NCBI RefSeq assembly: GCF_900100195.1
Contig: NZ_FNES01000004.1
Coordinates: forward strand, 99,209-163,208
Length of the DNA: 64,000 nt
Direction of reading: 5' to 3'
Source: Billgrantia gudaonensis
GTDB lineage: Bacteria > Pseudomonadota > Gammaproteobacteria > Pseudomonadales > Halomonadaceae
Of the stretch, positions 25,175-37,117 are shown one piece after another; within the stretch, counting starts at the first letter, position 1; each line of letters opens with the position of its first letter. The notes under the pieces were generated by a model. It saw only the letters and a program-made list of their open reading frames with translations. It did no database searches and had not been told where the DNA came from. The position numbers and the translations under genes are program-made.

Positions 25175-28069
25175 ATGGTTCATGACACTCGCCGCCTGGC
25201 CGACCTGGCCGATCACGATGCCTTCGTCCGTCGTCACAACGGTCCCTCTTCCGACGACGTAGCCGCCATGCTGGCTGCACTGGACATGGACAGTCTCGAT
25301 GCATTGATCGCTCGCAGCGTGCCGGCGGATATCCGCCTCGACCGCGACCTCGCACTCGATGCGCCACGTACCGAACCCGAGGCGCTCGACTATCTGCAAC
25401 GCCTGGCGCGTCAGAACAAGGTCTTCAAGACCTACATCGGTCAGGGCTATCACGATACGCACGTACCGGCGGTCATCCAGCGCAACGTGCTGGAGAATCC
25501 GGGCTGGTACACGGCCTACACGCCCTACCAGCCGGAAATCGCCCAGGGGCGGCTAGAGGGACTGCTCAATTTCCAGCAGATGGTCATGGACCTCACGGGC
25601 ATGAAGCTGGCCAATGCGTCGCTGCTGGACGAGGCCACCGCCGCCGCGGAGGCCATGGCGCTGTGCAAGCGGGCCAACAAGAAGGCCAAGAGCAATGCCT
25701 TCTTCGTCGCCGACGACGTGCTGCCGCAGACGCTGGACGTGGTACGCACCCGCGCCCATTACTTCGACTACGAGCTGATCGTGGCGCCGGCCGATGAGAT
25801 CGGCGCACACGACGTTTTCGGTGCCCTGCTCCAGTATCCGGGCCAAAGCGGCGAAGTCCGCGACCTCGCCCCGTTGCTGGCCAGCGCTCGCGAAAAAGGC
25901 ATCATGACCTGCGTGGCCGCCGACATCATGAGCCTGGTGCTGCTTGCCGAGCCGGGGGCACTGGGTGCCGACATCGTGGTCGGCAACACCCAGCGCTTCG
26001 GCGTGCCCATGGGGTTCGGCGGCCCCCACGCCGCCTATTTCGCCACCACGGACAAGCTCAAGCGCTCGATTCCCGGCCGCATCATCGGGGTCTCCCAGGA
26101 CAGTCGCGGCCACACCGCCCTGCGCATGGCGATGCAGACTCGCGAGCAGCACATCCGCCGCGAGAAGGCCACCTCCAACATCTGTACCGCCCAGGCGCTG
26201 CTGGCCAACATCGCCGGCTTCTACGCCGTCTACCACGGCGCCGAGGGACTGACCACCATTGCCACGCGCATCCACCGGCTGACCACCATCCTCGCCGAGG
26301 GACTCACCCGTAGCGGCGTGCGCCTGGCCCACGATACCTGGTTCGATACCCTGCGCCTGACCGGCGTGGACGCCGGCAAGATCCATGGCCGGGCGATGAC
26401 TCATGAGATCAACCTACGCTATTTCGAAGGCGGCGACATCGGCGTCTCCCTCGACGAGACCACCACCGCCCACGATCTGGACACGCTATTCGACGTGCTG
26501 CTGGGCGAGGAGCATGGCCTGTCGGTCATGGCACTCGACGAAGCGGTAGCGAACGCCGGCAAGAGCGGCATTCCCGCGACCTGCGTACGCGAGTCCGCCT
26601 TCCTGGAGCATCCCACCTTCCGGCGCTACCGTAGCGAAACCGAGATGCTGCGCTACCTGAAGCGGCTCGAGAACCGCGACCTGTCGTTGACTCATGCCAT
26701 GATCCCGCTGGGCTCGTGCACCATGAAGCTCAACGCCACCAGCGAGATGGTGCCCATCACCTGGCCGGAGTTCGCGAAGATTCATCCCTTCGCGCCCAAG
26801 GAACAGGTCGCCGGCTATCGACAGATGATCAATGAACTGGCCGCCTTCCTGGTGGAAGTGACCGGCTACGACCACATCTCCATGCAGCCCAATTCCGGCG
26901 CCCAAGGCGAATACGCCGGCCTCGTGGCCATTCGCCGCTACCAGGCCGCCAGCGGCGAGAGCCAGCGCGACGTCTGCCTCATCCCCAGTTCCGCCCACGG
27001 CACCAACCCTGCCTCCGCCGCCATGGCACACATGAAGGTGGTGGTGGTCGAATGCGACGACGACGGCAACATCGATCTCGCCGACCTTCGCGACAAGGCC
27101 GAGCAGCACGGCGAGCGCCTCTCGGCGATCATGCTCACCTACCCCTCTACCCATGGCGTCTTCGAAGCGGGCGTGCGCGAGGCGTGCCGCATCGTCCACG
27201 ATCATGGCGGTCAGGTCTACATCGACGGCGCCAACATGAATGCCCAGGTCGGTCTGACCCGCCCCGGCGACTTCGGTGGCGACGTCAGCCATCTCAACCT
27301 GCACAAGACATTCTGCATTCCCCATGGAGGCGGCGGTCCCGGCATGGGCCCCATCGGCGTCAAGGCACACTTGGCACCCTTTGTGCCCAACCACGTGGTG
27401 ACGCCCATCGACGGCGTCGGCCGCGATTGCGGCGCGGTCTCGGCGGCGGCCTTCGGCTCCGCCTCGATCCTTCCCATTTCCTGGGCCTACATCAAGATGA
27501 TGGGCGCGCGAGGCCTGCGCCAGGCCACCGAACTCGCCATCCTCAACGCCAACTACATCGCCAAGCGGCTGGAGGCACACTTCCCGATACTCTATCGCGG
27601 CAACGACGGTACCGTGGCCCACGAATGCATCGTCGATGTGCGCCCGCTCAAGGCGGCCTCCGGCATCACCGAGGAGGACATCGCCAAGCGCCTGATGGAC
27701 TACGGCTTCCACGCCCCGACCATGTCTTTCCCGGTACCGGGCACGCTGATGGTGGAACCCACCGAGTCGGAATCGCGCTACGAGATCGACCGCTTCTGCG
27801 ATGCCATGATCGCCATCCGCGAAGAGATCGCGAAGGTGGAAAACGGCGAGTGGCCGGCCGACGACAACCCGCTGGTCCGCGCGCCGCACACCATGGCCGA
27901 CCTGATGGACGCCGAATGGACCCGACCCTACTCCCGCGAGTTGGGCGCGTTCCCGTCCGAGGCCGTCAAAGTCTCCAAGGTGTGGCCGGCCGTCAATCGC
28001 GTCGACAACGTGCTGGGCGACCGCCAGTTGATCTGCTCCTGTCCGAGCATCGACGAATACCGCGACTAG
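25175..28069 (+). CDS. gcvP: Glycine dehydrogenase (decarboxylating), P protein
   Basis: A 964-residue PLP enzyme that decarboxylates glycine and loads the aminomethyl group on GcvH. The duplicated-fold single-chain form is present, with the PLP lysine in [18 protein letters not shown] near residue 710 and N-terminal [10 protein letters not shown]. Length is close to E. coli (957). The ATG at 25175 is chosen over an upstream TTG; AGG is seven bases before it. Together with GcvT and GcvH the window lacks only the shared lipoamide dehydrogenase. Confidence 0.95.
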   Translation: MVHDTRRLADLADHDAFVRRHNGPSSDDVAAMLAALDMDSLDALIARSVPADIRLDRDLALDAPRTEPEALDYLQRLARQNKVFKTYIGQGYHDTHVPAVIQRNVLENPGWYTAYTPYQPEIAQGRLEGLLNFQQMVMDLTGMKLANASLLDEATAAAEAMALCKRANKKAKSNAFFVADDVLPQTLDVVRTRAHYFDYELIVAPADEIGAHDVFGALLQYPGQSGEVRDLAPLLASAREKGIMTCVAADIMSLVLLAEPGALGADIVVGNTQRFGVPMGFGGPHAAYFATTDKLKRSIPGRIIGVSQDSRGHTALRMAMQTREQHIRREKATSNICTAQALLANIAGFYAVYHGAEGLTTIATRIHRLTTILAEGLTRSGVRLAHDTWFDTLRLTGVDAGKIHGRAMTHEINLRYFEGGDIGVSLDETTTAHDLDTLFDVLLGEEHGLSVMALDEAVANAGKSGIPATCVRESAFLEHPTFRRYRSETEMLRYLKRLENRDLSLTHAMIPLGSCTMKLNATSEMVPITWPEFAKIHPFAPKEQVAGYRQMINELAAFLVEVTGYDHISMQPNSGAQGEYAGLVAIRRYQAASGESQRDVCLIPSSAHGTNPASAAMAHMKVVVVECDDDGNIDLADLRDKAEQHGERLSAIMLTYPSTHGVFEAGVREACRIVHDHGGQVYIDGANMNAQVGLTRPGDFGGDVSHLNLHKTFCIPHGGGGPGMGPIGVKAHLAPFVPNHVVTPIDGVGRDCGAVSAAAFGSASILPISWAYIKMMGARGLRQATELAILNANYIAKRLEAHFPILYRGNDGTVAHECIVDVRPLKAASGITEEDIAKRLMDYGFHAPTMSFPVPGTLMVEPTESESRYEIDRFCDAMIAIREEIAKVENGEWPADDNPLVRAPHTMADLMDAEWTRPYSRELGAFPSEAVKVSKVWPAVNRVDNVLGDRQLICSCPSIDEYRD

Positions 28070-28108
28070 AGGGAGGTGTCGGGTGCGGGGGGCTGCTGAT
28101 GTCCCCCG

Positions 28109-29026
28109 TCAGGCCAGATCCACCGGCTGCTCGCCGTGGCCATAGAGTTCCTGCAGGCGCTGCTCGCGGAAGCCCTCGAGCAGCCGCACGTAGCGGCGCG
28201 GCATCTGCGTGCCGGCACGGGTCACCAGGTGCAGCGTTTCGTACTCGGGTCGCGACAGCGACAGCTCCTTGACCTGGCGCTGCCAGGGCGACGTTTCCAG
28301 CACCAGGCGCGATACCACGGTGAAGCCCAGCCCGCGGGCCACGGCATCCAGCACCATGGCCACCTCGTTGGTGAATCCCTGACGCCGAAACTGCCCCATG
28401 GAGCGAAACTCCTCGGGGAAGTTGCTGCGCAGCAGGCTGCGGGCGTGATTGACGCCGTCGGAGTAGTTGATGAAACCGATTCCCATCAGCTCGGCGAGAC
28501 CAGTGCCGGCGAAGTCGGCCGGCACCACCAGGCACAGCGCCTCCTGGTGCCAGGCCACGCAGTCCAGGTCGGGATGACGCACCGGTTCGGTCACGATTCC
28601 CAGGTCGTAGCGGCCAGCGAGGACGTCACCGACGATTTCGTGGCTGAAGGCGAAGCTGTAGTTGACCGTGAGCCCGGCATGCATCTGCTGCTGGCCCAAG
28701 ATGTAGGGGTAGAGCATCAACCCCACGCTGCCCGGCGAAGCGATGCGGCATTCACCGCTGTCCAGAGCGTCGTCATCCAGCGAATGGCGAAACTGCTCGT
28801 GCTCGGCGAACAGGCGCAGCCCATAGTCGTAAGCGCGCCGCCCCGCCTCGGTAAGCGTGAAGCGACGGCCCTGGCGATCGAGCAGCGGCTTGTCGAGATA
28901 GCGCTCCAGCTTGCGCACGTGCTGGCTGACTCCAGGCTGGGTCATCTCCAGACGCTGGGCCGTACGGGTGAAGCTGCCGGTCTCGACCAGGGTGACGAAG
29001 GTACGAAAGTACTGGGCATTGAACAT
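28109..29026 (-). CDS. LysR-family transcriptional regulator
   Basis: A 305-residue LysR regulator with the helix-turn-helix in residues 1-60 (NAQYFRTFVTLVETGSFTRTA, TQPGVSQHVRKLE) and a substrate-binding domain with GVSxxG-like GVNHARSLL. No nearby divergent target gene is diagnostic; ppnN starts 215 bases away on the other strand. The physiological target is unknown. Confidence 0.83.
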   Translation of the reverse strand: MFNAQYFRTFVTLVETGSFTRTAQRLEMTQPGVSQHVRKLERYLDKPLLDRQGRRFTLTEAGRRAYDYGLRLFAEHEQFRHSLDDDALDSGECRIASPGSVGLMLYPYILGQQQMHAGLTVNYSFAFSHEIVGDVLAGRYDLGIVTEPVRHPDLDCVAWHQEALCLVVPADFAGTGLAELMGIGFINYSDGVNHARSLLRSNFPEEFRSMGQFRRQGFTNEVAMVLDAVARGLGFTVVSRLVLETSPWQRQVKELSLSRPEYETLHLVTRAGTQMPRRYVRLLEGFREQRLQELYGHGEQPVDLA

Positions 29027-29240
29027 GGGGCTCGCTGGATGCCTCGACGACTACCGGAAAGCCACATTCTAGCAGGCCCCAAGGGGCCACGCAGCGCTGC
29101 GCCCACCCGAGCGGCGTGGTAGCATCGGCACATGAACCATTCCCGATCCCGATGCGTCAACCCGTAAGCCGATGGCCGCTCCGCAAGCCGCGCCCGGCAC
29201 GGTGACGACGCATCGGATCGACGCGCGACAAGGACGCTCA

Positions 29241-30605
29241 ATGCCCGATACTCTCTCCAGCACCGTTTCACCCCTGCGCAGCCTCGAGGTGCTCTCCCAG
29301 CACGAGGTGAATCGCCTGCGCGACACCTCCAAGAGCGGGCTCCACGATCTGCTGAGACGCTGCGCACTGGCCGTGCTCAGCTCCGGCAACATGACCGACG
29401 ACAGCCTGGCGCTGATGGAAACCTACCACGACTTCGACATCGAAGTCCTCCAACAGGACCGCGGCATTCGGCTCAGGCTCAGCAACGCCCCGGCCGAGGC
29501 CTTCGTCGACGGCAAGATGATCCGCGGCATTCGCGAGCACCTGTCCTCGGTGCTGCGCGACATCGTCTACGTCTACAACGAGATCCAGACTCACCAGCGC
29601 TTCGACCTCTCCACCGGAGAAGGGACCACCAACGCCGTCTTTCACATTCTGCGCAAGGCTGCCGTACTCCAGCCCGGCCGCGATCCGAGCATGGTGGTGT
29701 GCTGGGGCGGCCATTCGATCTCGCGAGAAGAATACGACTACACCAAGAACGTCGGCTATCAGCTAGGGCTGCGCGACCTGGACATCTGTACCGGCTGCGG
29801 TCCGGGCGCCATGAAGGGGCCGATGAAAGGGGCCAACGTCGCTCACGCCAAGCAGCGGCGCAGCGAAGGCCGCTATCTGGGCATCTCGGAACCCGGCATC
29901 ATTGCCGCCGAAGCGCCCAACCCGCTGGTCAACGAGCTGGTGGTGATGCCCGACATCGAAAAGCGCCTGGAGGCCTTCGTCCGCGTCGGACACGGCATGG
30001 TGGTCTTCCCCGGGGGCGTCGGCACCGCCGAAGAGATCCTCTACCTGCTGGGGATCCTGCTTCACCCCGACAATGCCGACATGGCAATGCCAGTGGTGTT
30101 CACCGGCCCGGCCAGTGCTGCCGATTACTTCCGCCGCATCGACGAATTCCTCGGCTACACCCTCGGCGACGCCGTGCGCGACAAGTATCGCATCATCGTC
30201 GACGATCCCGTCGAAGTGGCTCGTGCGCTGCGCAAGGGTGTCGACGAGGTCACCGACTTTCGCCTCACCCATCAGGACGCTTTCCACTTCAACTGGCGAT
30301 TGACCATCGCCCGCGGCTTCCAGGCCCCGTTCGAGCCGACCCACCAGGCAATGGCCGGCCTCGCGCTGCACCGCGAGCAACCCGTCCACGAGCTGGCGGC
30401 GAACCTGCGTCGCGCCTTCTCCGGCATCGTGGCCGGCAACGTCAAGGAGCAAGGCCTGCGTGCCATCGAAGCCCATGGCCCGTTCCGGCTCCACGCCGAG
30501 CCCGAGCTGATGCACCGCCTCGACGAGTTGCTGGGCTCTTTCGTTACCCAGGGACGCATGAAGCTGCCCGGCAAGGAGTACGTCCCCTGCTACCAGCTGG
30601 TCTAA
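29241..30605 (+). CDS. ppnN: Pyrimidine/purine nucleotide 5'-monophosphate nucleosidase
   Basis: A 454-residue PpnN (YgdH)-family enzyme that hydrolyses nucleoside monophosphates to base and ribose 5-phosphate; in E. coli it is bound by (p)ppGpp. The catalytic Rossmann region has VVCWGGHSISREEYDYTK, DICTGCGPGAMKGPMKGANV and the PGGxGTxxE motif FPGGVGTAEEILYLL. The length matches E. coli (454). AAGGA lies six bases before the ATG at 29241. Confidence 0.9.
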   Translation: MPDTLSSTVSPLRSLEVLSQHEVNRLRDTSKSGLHDLLRRCALAVLSSGNMTDDSLALMETYHDFDIEVLQQDRGIRLRLSNAPAEAFVDGKMIRGIREHLSSVLRDIVYVYNEIQTHQRFDLSTGEGTTNAVFHILRKAAVLQPGRDPSMVVCWGGHSISREEYDYTKNVGYQLGLRDLDICTGCGPGAMKGPMKGANVAHAKQRRSEGRYLGISEPGIIAAEAPNPLVNELVVMPDIEKRLEAFVRVGHGMVVFPGGVGTAEEILYLLGILLHPDNADMAMPVVFTGPASAADYFRRIDEFLGYTLGDAVRDKYRIIVDDPVEVARALRKGVDEVTDFRLTHQDAFHFNWRLTIARGFQAPFEPTHQAMAGLALHREQPVHELAANLRRAFSGIVAGNVKEQGLRAIEAHGPFRLHAEPELMHRLDELLGSFVTQGRMKLPGKEYVPCYQLV

Positions 30606-30715
30606 CCCACCACGGATCCCCCGCGCCATGAGCACACGAGGCACCACCGCCCGCGTGCATGGCGCGGTCGTTCCATCCGATTCGCGAGAGTCTCTTCACG
30701 TTCACGTACGAGCGA

Positions 30716-31099
30716 TCAGCCTCGATCGGCTCCTGACGACTCCACTGACCACCACGACCACAGCGCATGCAGCAACAGCCCTAGCGTCGCGCCGTGGGCC
30801 AGGAGCAGTTGCCAGCTCAGCCAGTCGCTCATCACGGCGTGCCACAGCCCCATGCCGACCGCACCAGCTCCCAGGCACAGCCCCAATCGCTTCAGCAGCG
30901 CCGGCAACCGGCGCCGCTCCTCCGTCGCCAAGAGCCGCCAGTTCATCAGCGTGACCACGGCCACCACGGCGAAGGCCACTAGGATCAGCGCCAACCGGGC
31001 ATCATGGCCGCCGGCCAGATAGCGCGGCACGGTAGCCCCCATCAGCACGAGCAGGCCCAGCATGAGGCTGAGCCGTTCGGCGCTCGGTTGCGTGATCAT
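30716..31099 (-). CDS. Small four-helix membrane protein
   Basis: A 127-residue hydrophobic protein with about four transmembrane helices (residues ~10-27, 35-52, 72-90, 95-113). I do not recognise the family. Its start codon overlaps the flavodoxin stop (TGATG), so the two are coupled. The 3' end is convergent with ppnN. Confidence 0.6.
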   Translation of the reverse strand: MITQPSAERLSLMLGLLVLMGATVPRYLAGGHDARLALILVAFAVVAVVTLMNWRLLATEERRRLPALLKRLGLCLGAGAVGMGLWHAVMSDWLSWQLLLAHGATLGLLLHALWSWWSVESSGADRG

Positions 31100-31563
31100 C
31101 AAGCCACCTTGAGCTGCTGATCCTCGATCCATTCCTCGACCCAGGGCAAGGCAGCGTCGTCGGCCATGAAAGTCTCCATGGCATCGACCTCCAGGCGCTC
31201 GCCCAGTCGATTGGCTCCCAGGCCGGCGAGCATTTCGTCGAGACGCCGCCCGGCACCGCAGAAGGTCTCGCCGTAGGAGCTGTCTCCCAAGGCGATCAAA
31301 CCATAGCGCAACCAGGTGAGAGAAGGGCTGCGCTCATCGAGGGCACGGGCAAAGGGTACGAAGTTGCCGGGGAAATCGCCGCTACCGGTGGTGGATACGC
31401 AGAACAGGGCCAGGTCGGGCGAAGCGTCGACCAAGTCTTCCAGGGTCGGCTGCTCGAGAATGGCGACCTCGTAGCCCGCCGCTTCGAACAGCGGACTGAC
31501 CTGTTCGGCCACATCGAGAGCGCCGCCATACATGGTTCCAACGAATATCTTCAACATCGTCAT
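31099..31563 (-). CDS. MioC-like flavodoxin
   Basis: A 154-residue FMN-binding flavodoxin. The phosphate loop is VGTMYGGALDVAE (residues ~7-19), and the isoalloxazine-site segments are CVSTTGSGDFPGNF and LGDSSYGETFCGAG. It resembles MioC and the short flavodoxins of Pseudomonas. Start choice is uncertain: the ATG at 31563 has only a distant AGG, and the ATG at 31557 has none. It is coupled to the small membrane protein gene downstream. Confidence 0.75.
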   Translation of the reverse strand: MTMLKIFVGTMYGGALDVAEQVSPLFEAAGYEVAILEQPTLEDLVDASPDLALFCVSTTGSGDFPGNFVPFARALDERSPSLTWLRYGLIALGDSSYGETFCGAGRRLDEMLAGLGANRLGERLEVDAMETFMADDAALPWVEEWIEDQQLKVA

Positions 31564-31683
31564 GTCGTGGGGATACCTGAGTCTTTTAATGAGATAATGA
31601 CGCGGGGCGTGCCGCTCGTGAATCACCCTGCACTCGCGACGCAGTCCGAGTACAATGCTCGGACTCTGTTCACGGGAGGCGGC

Positions 31684-31893
31684 ATGACAGCAACCTTCGA
31701 AGCCTGGATCACCCCGATCATGATCGGTGGACTGATCCTGTTCATGGGCTTCATCATCTGGGATCTGGCAAAACAGTCCCAAGCCGGCCGCTTCGGCACC
31801 CTGATGCTGTTCGTGGTGCTTGGCGCCGGCATGCTGGGCTACATTCTCAAGGTGATCATCACCTGGCTGATCGAGCGCGGCGGCGGCGTATGA
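31684..31893 (+). CDS. DUF2788 small membrane protein
   Basis: A 69-residue protein with two transmembrane helices around a short loop (GLILFMGFIIWDLAKQSQAGRFGT, then LFVVLGAGMLGYILKVIITW). This matches DUF2788, of unknown function. GGGAGG precedes the ATG at 31684; an upstream in-frame start has no ribosome site. It is convergent with ihfA, whose stop is 10 bases away. Confidence 0.8.
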   Translation: MTATFEAWITPIMIGGLILFMGFIIWDLAKQSQAGRFGTLMLFVVLGAGMLGYILKVIITWLIERGGGV

Positions 31894-31902
31894 CGAGCGC
31901 CG

Positions 31903-32202
31903 TCATTGTGGCCCTTCGTAGCCCTCCACCTGGCTCTTGAGCTTCTGTCCTGGGCGGAAGGTCACCACCCGCCGCGCCGAGATCGGAATTTCCTCGCCGG
32001 TCTTGGGATTGCGGCCCGGTCGCTCGCGCTTGTCGCGCAGGTCGAAGTTACCGAATCCCGACAGTTTCACCTGCTCGTTCTCGCGCAGGCAAGCGCGGAT
32101 CTCCTCGAAGAAGGTCTCCACCATTGCCTTCGACTCCCGTTTGGTGAGCCCCAACTCGGCGTGGAGATGTTCGGCCAACTCAGCCTTGGTCAACGCACCC
32201 AT
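31903..32202 (-). CDS. ihfA: Integration host factor alpha subunit
   Basis: A 99-residue DNA-bending protein of the HU/IHF family. The IHF-alpha signature is clear: [10 protein letters not shown] at the start, KLSGFGNF, and the beta-arm [20 protein letters not shown]. It works with IhfB in recombination and sigma-54 promoter activation. GAGGGAG precedes the start. Its place after pheT is the usual gammaproteobacterial arrangement. Confidence 0.96.
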   Translation of the reverse strand: MGALTKAELAEHLHAELGLTKRESKAMVETFFEEIRACLRENEQVKLSGFGNFDLRDKRERPGRNPKTGEEIPISARRVVTFRPGQKLKSQVEGYEGPQ

Positions 32203-32305
32203 GTCGTCTCCCTCATGATGGGCGGTCCACCCCGCCGCCGCTTCGACGAACAGGGCGCCACCGGAAACGGTCGCGCCCTCGCCTCATCCGCCATGGCGAA
32301 AATCG

Positions 32306-34687
32306 TCAACCGCGTAGTTCGGCACCCAGGTGCTGCTGCGATTCGGCGACGATGGCATCGACCAACTGATTGATTTCCTCGTCATTCAGCGTGCGCGAAG
32401 GATGCTGCCAGGTCAAGCCCAGGGCCACGCTCTTGCGCCCCTCGGGTACGCCCTTGCCCTGATAGACGTCGAACAGCCGGCACTCGGCGAGCCACTCACC
32501 GGCCTGGGCGCGCAGCGTATCCAGCAGGGCCTGAACGGGCAAGCTCTCATCGACCAGGAACGCCAGGTCGCGGCGTACCTCCGGATAGCGCGACAAGGGA
32601 CGGAAGGTCGCGATTCGCCCATGGGTCAGAGCATCCTGACGCACCTCGAAGAGCAGCGCATCGCTGCGCAGGCCCAACTGCGCCCTGACCCCGGGATGCA
32701 GGGCGCCAATCCAGCCCACCGCCTCACCGCGATGGAGAATGCGCGCACTCTGCCCGGGATGCAAAGCGGGATGCTCGGCGGGCTCGAAGCGCCAGGTCTC
32801 GGGCTCGCCGCCCAGACCGATGAGGCTCTCCAGATCGCCCTTGAGGTCGAAGAAATCGACCCTCTCCCGACCACCTGCCCAGCCTTCCGGCTCGCGTGGG
32901 CCGCACGCCAGAGCGCCCAGCATGGGGGTTTGCTCCAGGGCGTCCAGCTCCCCGCGAAATATCAGCCCGGCTTCGAAGAGTCGGATCCGGTTCTGCTGGC
33001 GATTGAGGTTGTATTCCAACGCTCGCACCAGCCCGGGAAAGAGACTCGCCCGCATCACCGAAAGATCGCTGGAGATGGGGTTCGCCAGCCGCGGCGAAAC
33101 GGCATCGGGGAGCAGCGCCGCTTGCAGCTCGGGGGCCACGAAACTGTAGGTCACCGCTTCCTGGTAGCCGCGAGCCACCATCTGCCGACGCAGGCGGGAT
33201 AGCGGCACGCGGGCTTCATGGTCGGCACGCAGCCCCAGACGCGCTCTGGGGCGCCGCACCGGCAGGCGATTGTAGCCATGGATGCGCGCCACCTCCTCGA
33301 CGAGATCCTCCTCGATGGCGAGGTCGAAGCGCCAGCTCGGCACGCGGGTGTGCCAACCCTGCGAATCGGAGGTGGCCGCCATGCCCAGACGCTCGAGAAT
33401 GTCGGCGACTTCCTCCGCCGGCAGCCTTTTGCCCAGAGCCTGTTCGAGACGTGCCGCACGCAGCCGCACCTCGCGTTCGTCGGGCAGATGCGCCTCGCTG
33501 CACGACTCCACCAGCGGGCCGGGCTCACCGCCCGTGATGTCGACGAGCAGGCGGGTGGCACGCTCCACCGCCTCGCCGGTGAGGCGAGGGTCGACGCCAC
33601 GCTCGAACCGGTGCGAGGCATCGGTATGCAGGCCGTAGGTGCGAGCCTGGCCGGCTACCGCCAGGGGTGAGAAGAACGCCGACTCGAGGAAGATGTCGCG
33701 CGTGGCCGCGCTCACGCCGGAATGCTCGCCACCCATGACGCCGGCGATCGCCAGTGGGCCGCGCTCGTCGGCGATCACCAGAGTGTCGTCGCGCAGAGCG
33801 ACGGTCTGGCCGTCGAGCAGCACCAACTGCTCGCCCTCACGGGCCAGGCGCACGATGACGGTACCCTGAAGGTTGGCACGGTCGAAGGCGTGCAGCGGCT
33901 GACCGAGCTCCAGCATGACGTAATTGGTGACGTCGACCACTGCATCGATGGAACGCACACCGCTGCGCCGCAGACGCTCGACCATCCACAGCGGCGTCTC
34001 GGCGGTCACGTCGACTCCCTTGATCAGTCGGCCGATGTAGCGCGGGCAGCGCTCGGCGTCATCGACGCGCACCGCGAAGGCGTCATCATGAGCCGCGGGC
34101 ACCGGCTCGATACGCGGCCCCTCGACCGGCAGGCGGTTGAGCACCCCCACCTCGCGGGCCAGGCCCTTGATGCTCAGACAGTCACCGCGATTCGGCGTGA
34201 GGTCGACCTCGATGCAGTGGTCGTCCAGACCGATCCAGGTGCGAAAATCCTCGCCCACCGGCGCACTGGCCGGCAACTCGAGAATGCCGCTCGACGTCTC
34301 TTCGGCCATGCCCAGCTCGGAAGCGGAACAGATCATGCCGCGCGACTCGACACCGCGTAGCTTGGCCTTATTGATCTTGAAGTCGCCCGGCAGCACGGCG
34401 CCAACCCGGGCGAAGGGCACTTTCTGGCCGGCCGCTACGTTGGGCGCCCCGCACACCACCTGAGCCGGTTCACCGCTGCCATCCTCGACCTGGCAGAGCG
34501 ACAGCTTGTCGGCGTTGGGATGAGGCTCCTTGCTCACCACCTCGCCCACCACGACGCCCGAGAAGAGCGCAGCCGCCGGCTCGATGGCGTCGACTTCCAA
34601 GCCGGCCATGGTGATCTGGTCGGCCAGCCCCTGGACATCCAGCTGCGGCGACACCCACTCCCGCAGCCACTGTTCGGAAAATTTCAT
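32306..34687 (-). CDS. pheT: Phenylalanyl-tRNA synthetase beta subunit
   Basis: A 793-residue beta subunit, close to the E. coli length (795). Domains in order: tRNA-binding OB domain (about 39-150, VVGEVVSKEPHPNADKLSLC), B3/B4 editing (about 215-380, HAFDRANLQG), B5 (about 400-470), and a C-terminal FDX-ACB anticodon domain with SRYPEVRRDLAFLVD. It forms the alpha2-beta2 enzyme with PheS, encoded 33 bases upstream. Confidence 0.96.
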   Translation of the reverse strand: MKFSEQWLREWVSPQLDVQGLADQITMAGLEVDAIEPAAALFSGVVVGEVVSKEPHPNADKLSLCQVEDGSGEPAQVVCGAPNVAAGQKVPFARVGAVLPGDFKINKAKLRGVESRGMICSASELGMAEETSSGILELPASAPVGEDFRTWIGLDDHCIEVDLTPNRGDCLSIKGLAREVGVLNRLPVEGPRIEPVPAAHDDAFAVRVDDAERCPRYIGRLIKGVDVTAETPLWMVERLRRSGVRSIDAVVDVTNYVMLELGQPLHAFDRANLQGTVIVRLAREGEQLVLLDGQTVALRDDTLVIADERGPLAIAGVMGGEHSGVSAATRDIFLESAFFSPLAVAGQARTYGLHTDASHRFERGVDPRLTGEAVERATRLLVDITGGEPGPLVESCSEAHLPDEREVRLRAARLEQALGKRLPAEEVADILERLGMAATSDSQGWHTRVPSWRFDLAIEEDLVEEVARIHGYNRLPVRRPRARLGLRADHEARVPLSRLRRQMVARGYQEAVTYSFVAPELQAALLPDAVSPRLANPISSDLSVMRASLFPGLVRALEYNLNRQQNRIRLFEAGLIFRGELDALEQTPMLGALACGPREPEGWAGGRERVDFFDLKGDLESLIGLGGEPETWRFEPAEHPALHPGQSARILHRGEAVGWIGALHPGVRAQLGLRSDALLFEVRQDALTHGRIATFRPLSRYPEVRRDLAFLVDESLPVQALLDTLRAQAGEWLAECRLFDVYQGKGVPEGRKSVALGLTWQHPSRTLNDEEINQLVDAIVAESQQHLGAELRG

Positions 34688-34720
34688 GACGAATCCCGTG
34701 TACTGTGTAGCGAAGTCGAC

Positions 34721-35809
<1,089 letters not shown>

Positions 35810-35857
35810 TCAGTTCGGGACGGCCATCGCCGCCCCGGCACTCTCGGTCGACACCAC

Positions 35858-36211
35858 TTACTGGGCAGCCTTGGCCTTCTCGACGATGGCGGCAAACGCT
35901 GCCTTCTCGTGAACGGCCAGGTCAGCCAGCACCTTGCGGTCGATCTCGATGCCGGCCTTTTTCAGGCCGCCGACGAAACGGCTGTAGGACAGGCCATGCT
36001 GGCGGGCGCCGGCATTGATACGCTGGATCCACAGGGCGCGGAACTGGCGCTTGCGCTGGCGGCGGTCGCGGTAGGCGTACTGGCCGGCCTTGATGACCGC
36101 CTGCTTGGCCACGCGGAAGACGCGCGAACGGGCACCGTAGTAGCCCTTGGCCTGCTTGAGAATCTTCTTGTGACGACGACGAGCGACGACACCACGCTTG
36201 ACACGAGTCAT
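35858..36211 (-). CDS. rplT: Ribosomal protein bL20
   Basis: A 117-residue large-subunit assembly protein: [19 protein letters not shown], then [13 protein letters not shown] and [17 protein letters not shown]. In E. coli L20 represses rpmI-rplT translation. It follows rpmI by about 35 bases. Confidence 0.97.
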   Translation of the reverse strand: MTRVKRGVVARRRHKKILKQAKGYYGARSRVFRVAKQAVIKAGQYAYRDRRQRKRQFRALWIQRINAGARQHGLSYSRFVGGLKKAGIEIDRKVLADLAVHEKAAFAAIVEKAKAAQ

Positions 36212-36246
36212 GATTCACTCCTGACGTTGAAAGGGTCTACCAAGGT

Positions 36247-36441
36247 TCAAAGGTTGGGCAGCATGCGCTGAACGAGCTGCTTGTCGGCGTCGTGGATCTG
36301 TTTCATACCACGCAGCTGACGCTTCCGCTTGGTGGACTTCTTGGTCAGGATGTGGCTCCGGAACGACTGCTTGTGCTTGAAGCCGTTGGCCGTCTTCTTG
36401 AAGCGCTTGGCAGCGCCGCTGTTGCTCTTGATTTTCGGCAT
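36247..36441 (-). CDS. rpmI: Ribosomal protein bL35
   Basis: A 64-residue protein beginning [20 protein letters not shown]. An in-frame start 60 bases upstream is not used; the family start is 36441. It lies between infC and rplT. Confidence 0.95.
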   Translation of the reverse strand: MPKIKSNSGAAKRFKKTANGFKHKQSFRSHILTKKSTKRKRQLRGMKQIHDADKQLVQRMLPNL

Positions 36442-36528
36442 GAGATGAACTCCGCTCGAGAATTTTTCAGAAAATCCGGGGCCGATGTCCGGTGCGAGCA
36501 CCGGACATCCGTTTGACGGGCCTTCGGA

Positions 36529-37068
36529 TCACTTCTTCTTGGGGGCAAGGATCATGACCATCTGGCGCCCTTCCATCTTGGGGAAGGATTCCACGGTACC
36601 GATGTCTTCGAGATCGGCAGCAACCCGCTCCATCAGCCGACGGCCGATGTCCTGGTGTGCCATTTCGCGACCGCGAAAACGTAGCGTTACCTTGCCCTTG
36701 TCACCACTTTCGAGGAAACGCGTCAGGTTTTTCAGCTTGACCTGATAGTCGCCCTCGTCCGTGTTAGGCCGGAATTTGACTTCCTTGACCTGGATCTGCT
36801 TGGTCTTCTTCTTCTGTGCCGCCTTCTGCTTCTTCTGTTCGAAGACGAACTTGCCGTAATCCATGATCTTGCAGACCACGGGATCGGCATTGGAAATCTG
36901 GACGAGGTCCATACCGGCGGCTTCGGCACGCTCCAGCGCGTCGCTGGTGGGCACGATGCCCAGCTGTTCACCGTCGCTGTCGATCAGGCGTACCTGATCC
37001 TCGGTAATGCGCTCGTTCATTGGGGGGCGCTTGTCTTGTACACGCCCTCTAGGGTTGCTTCGCTTGAT
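36529..37068 (-). CDS. infC: Translation initiation factor IF-3, AUC start
   Basis: A 179-residue IF-3. The N-domain has [14 protein letters not shown]-like [14 protein letters not shown] and DGEQLGIV; the C-domain has [29 protein letters not shown] and [15 protein letters not shown] place the start at an ATC codon (37066-37068) with GGAG eight bases upstream, giving [10 protein letters not shown] as the N-terminus. No ATG, GTG or TTG is well placed; the nearest ATG at 37020 would remove 16 residues. infC in E. coli uses AUU for autogenous control, so a non-standard start fits. Confidence 0.9.
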   Translation of the reverse strand: MKRSNPRGRVQDKRPPMNERITEDQVRLIDSDGEQLGIVPTSDALERAEAAGMDLVQISNADPVVCKIMDYGKFVFEQKKQKAAQKKKTKQIQVKEVKFRPNTDEGDYQVKLKNLTRFLESGDKGKVTLRFRGREMAHQDIGRRLMERVAADLEDIGTVESFPKMEGRQMVMILAPKKK

Positions 37069-37117
37069 CGTTCCGTCTCCGTTCCGGTAATTGACGATGC
37101 CGTTGCCTACTCTGTCT

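Noticed and set aside
26486-27889. 467-codon open frame opposite gcvP
   Set aside because: Antisense shadow; gcvP is complete and conserved.
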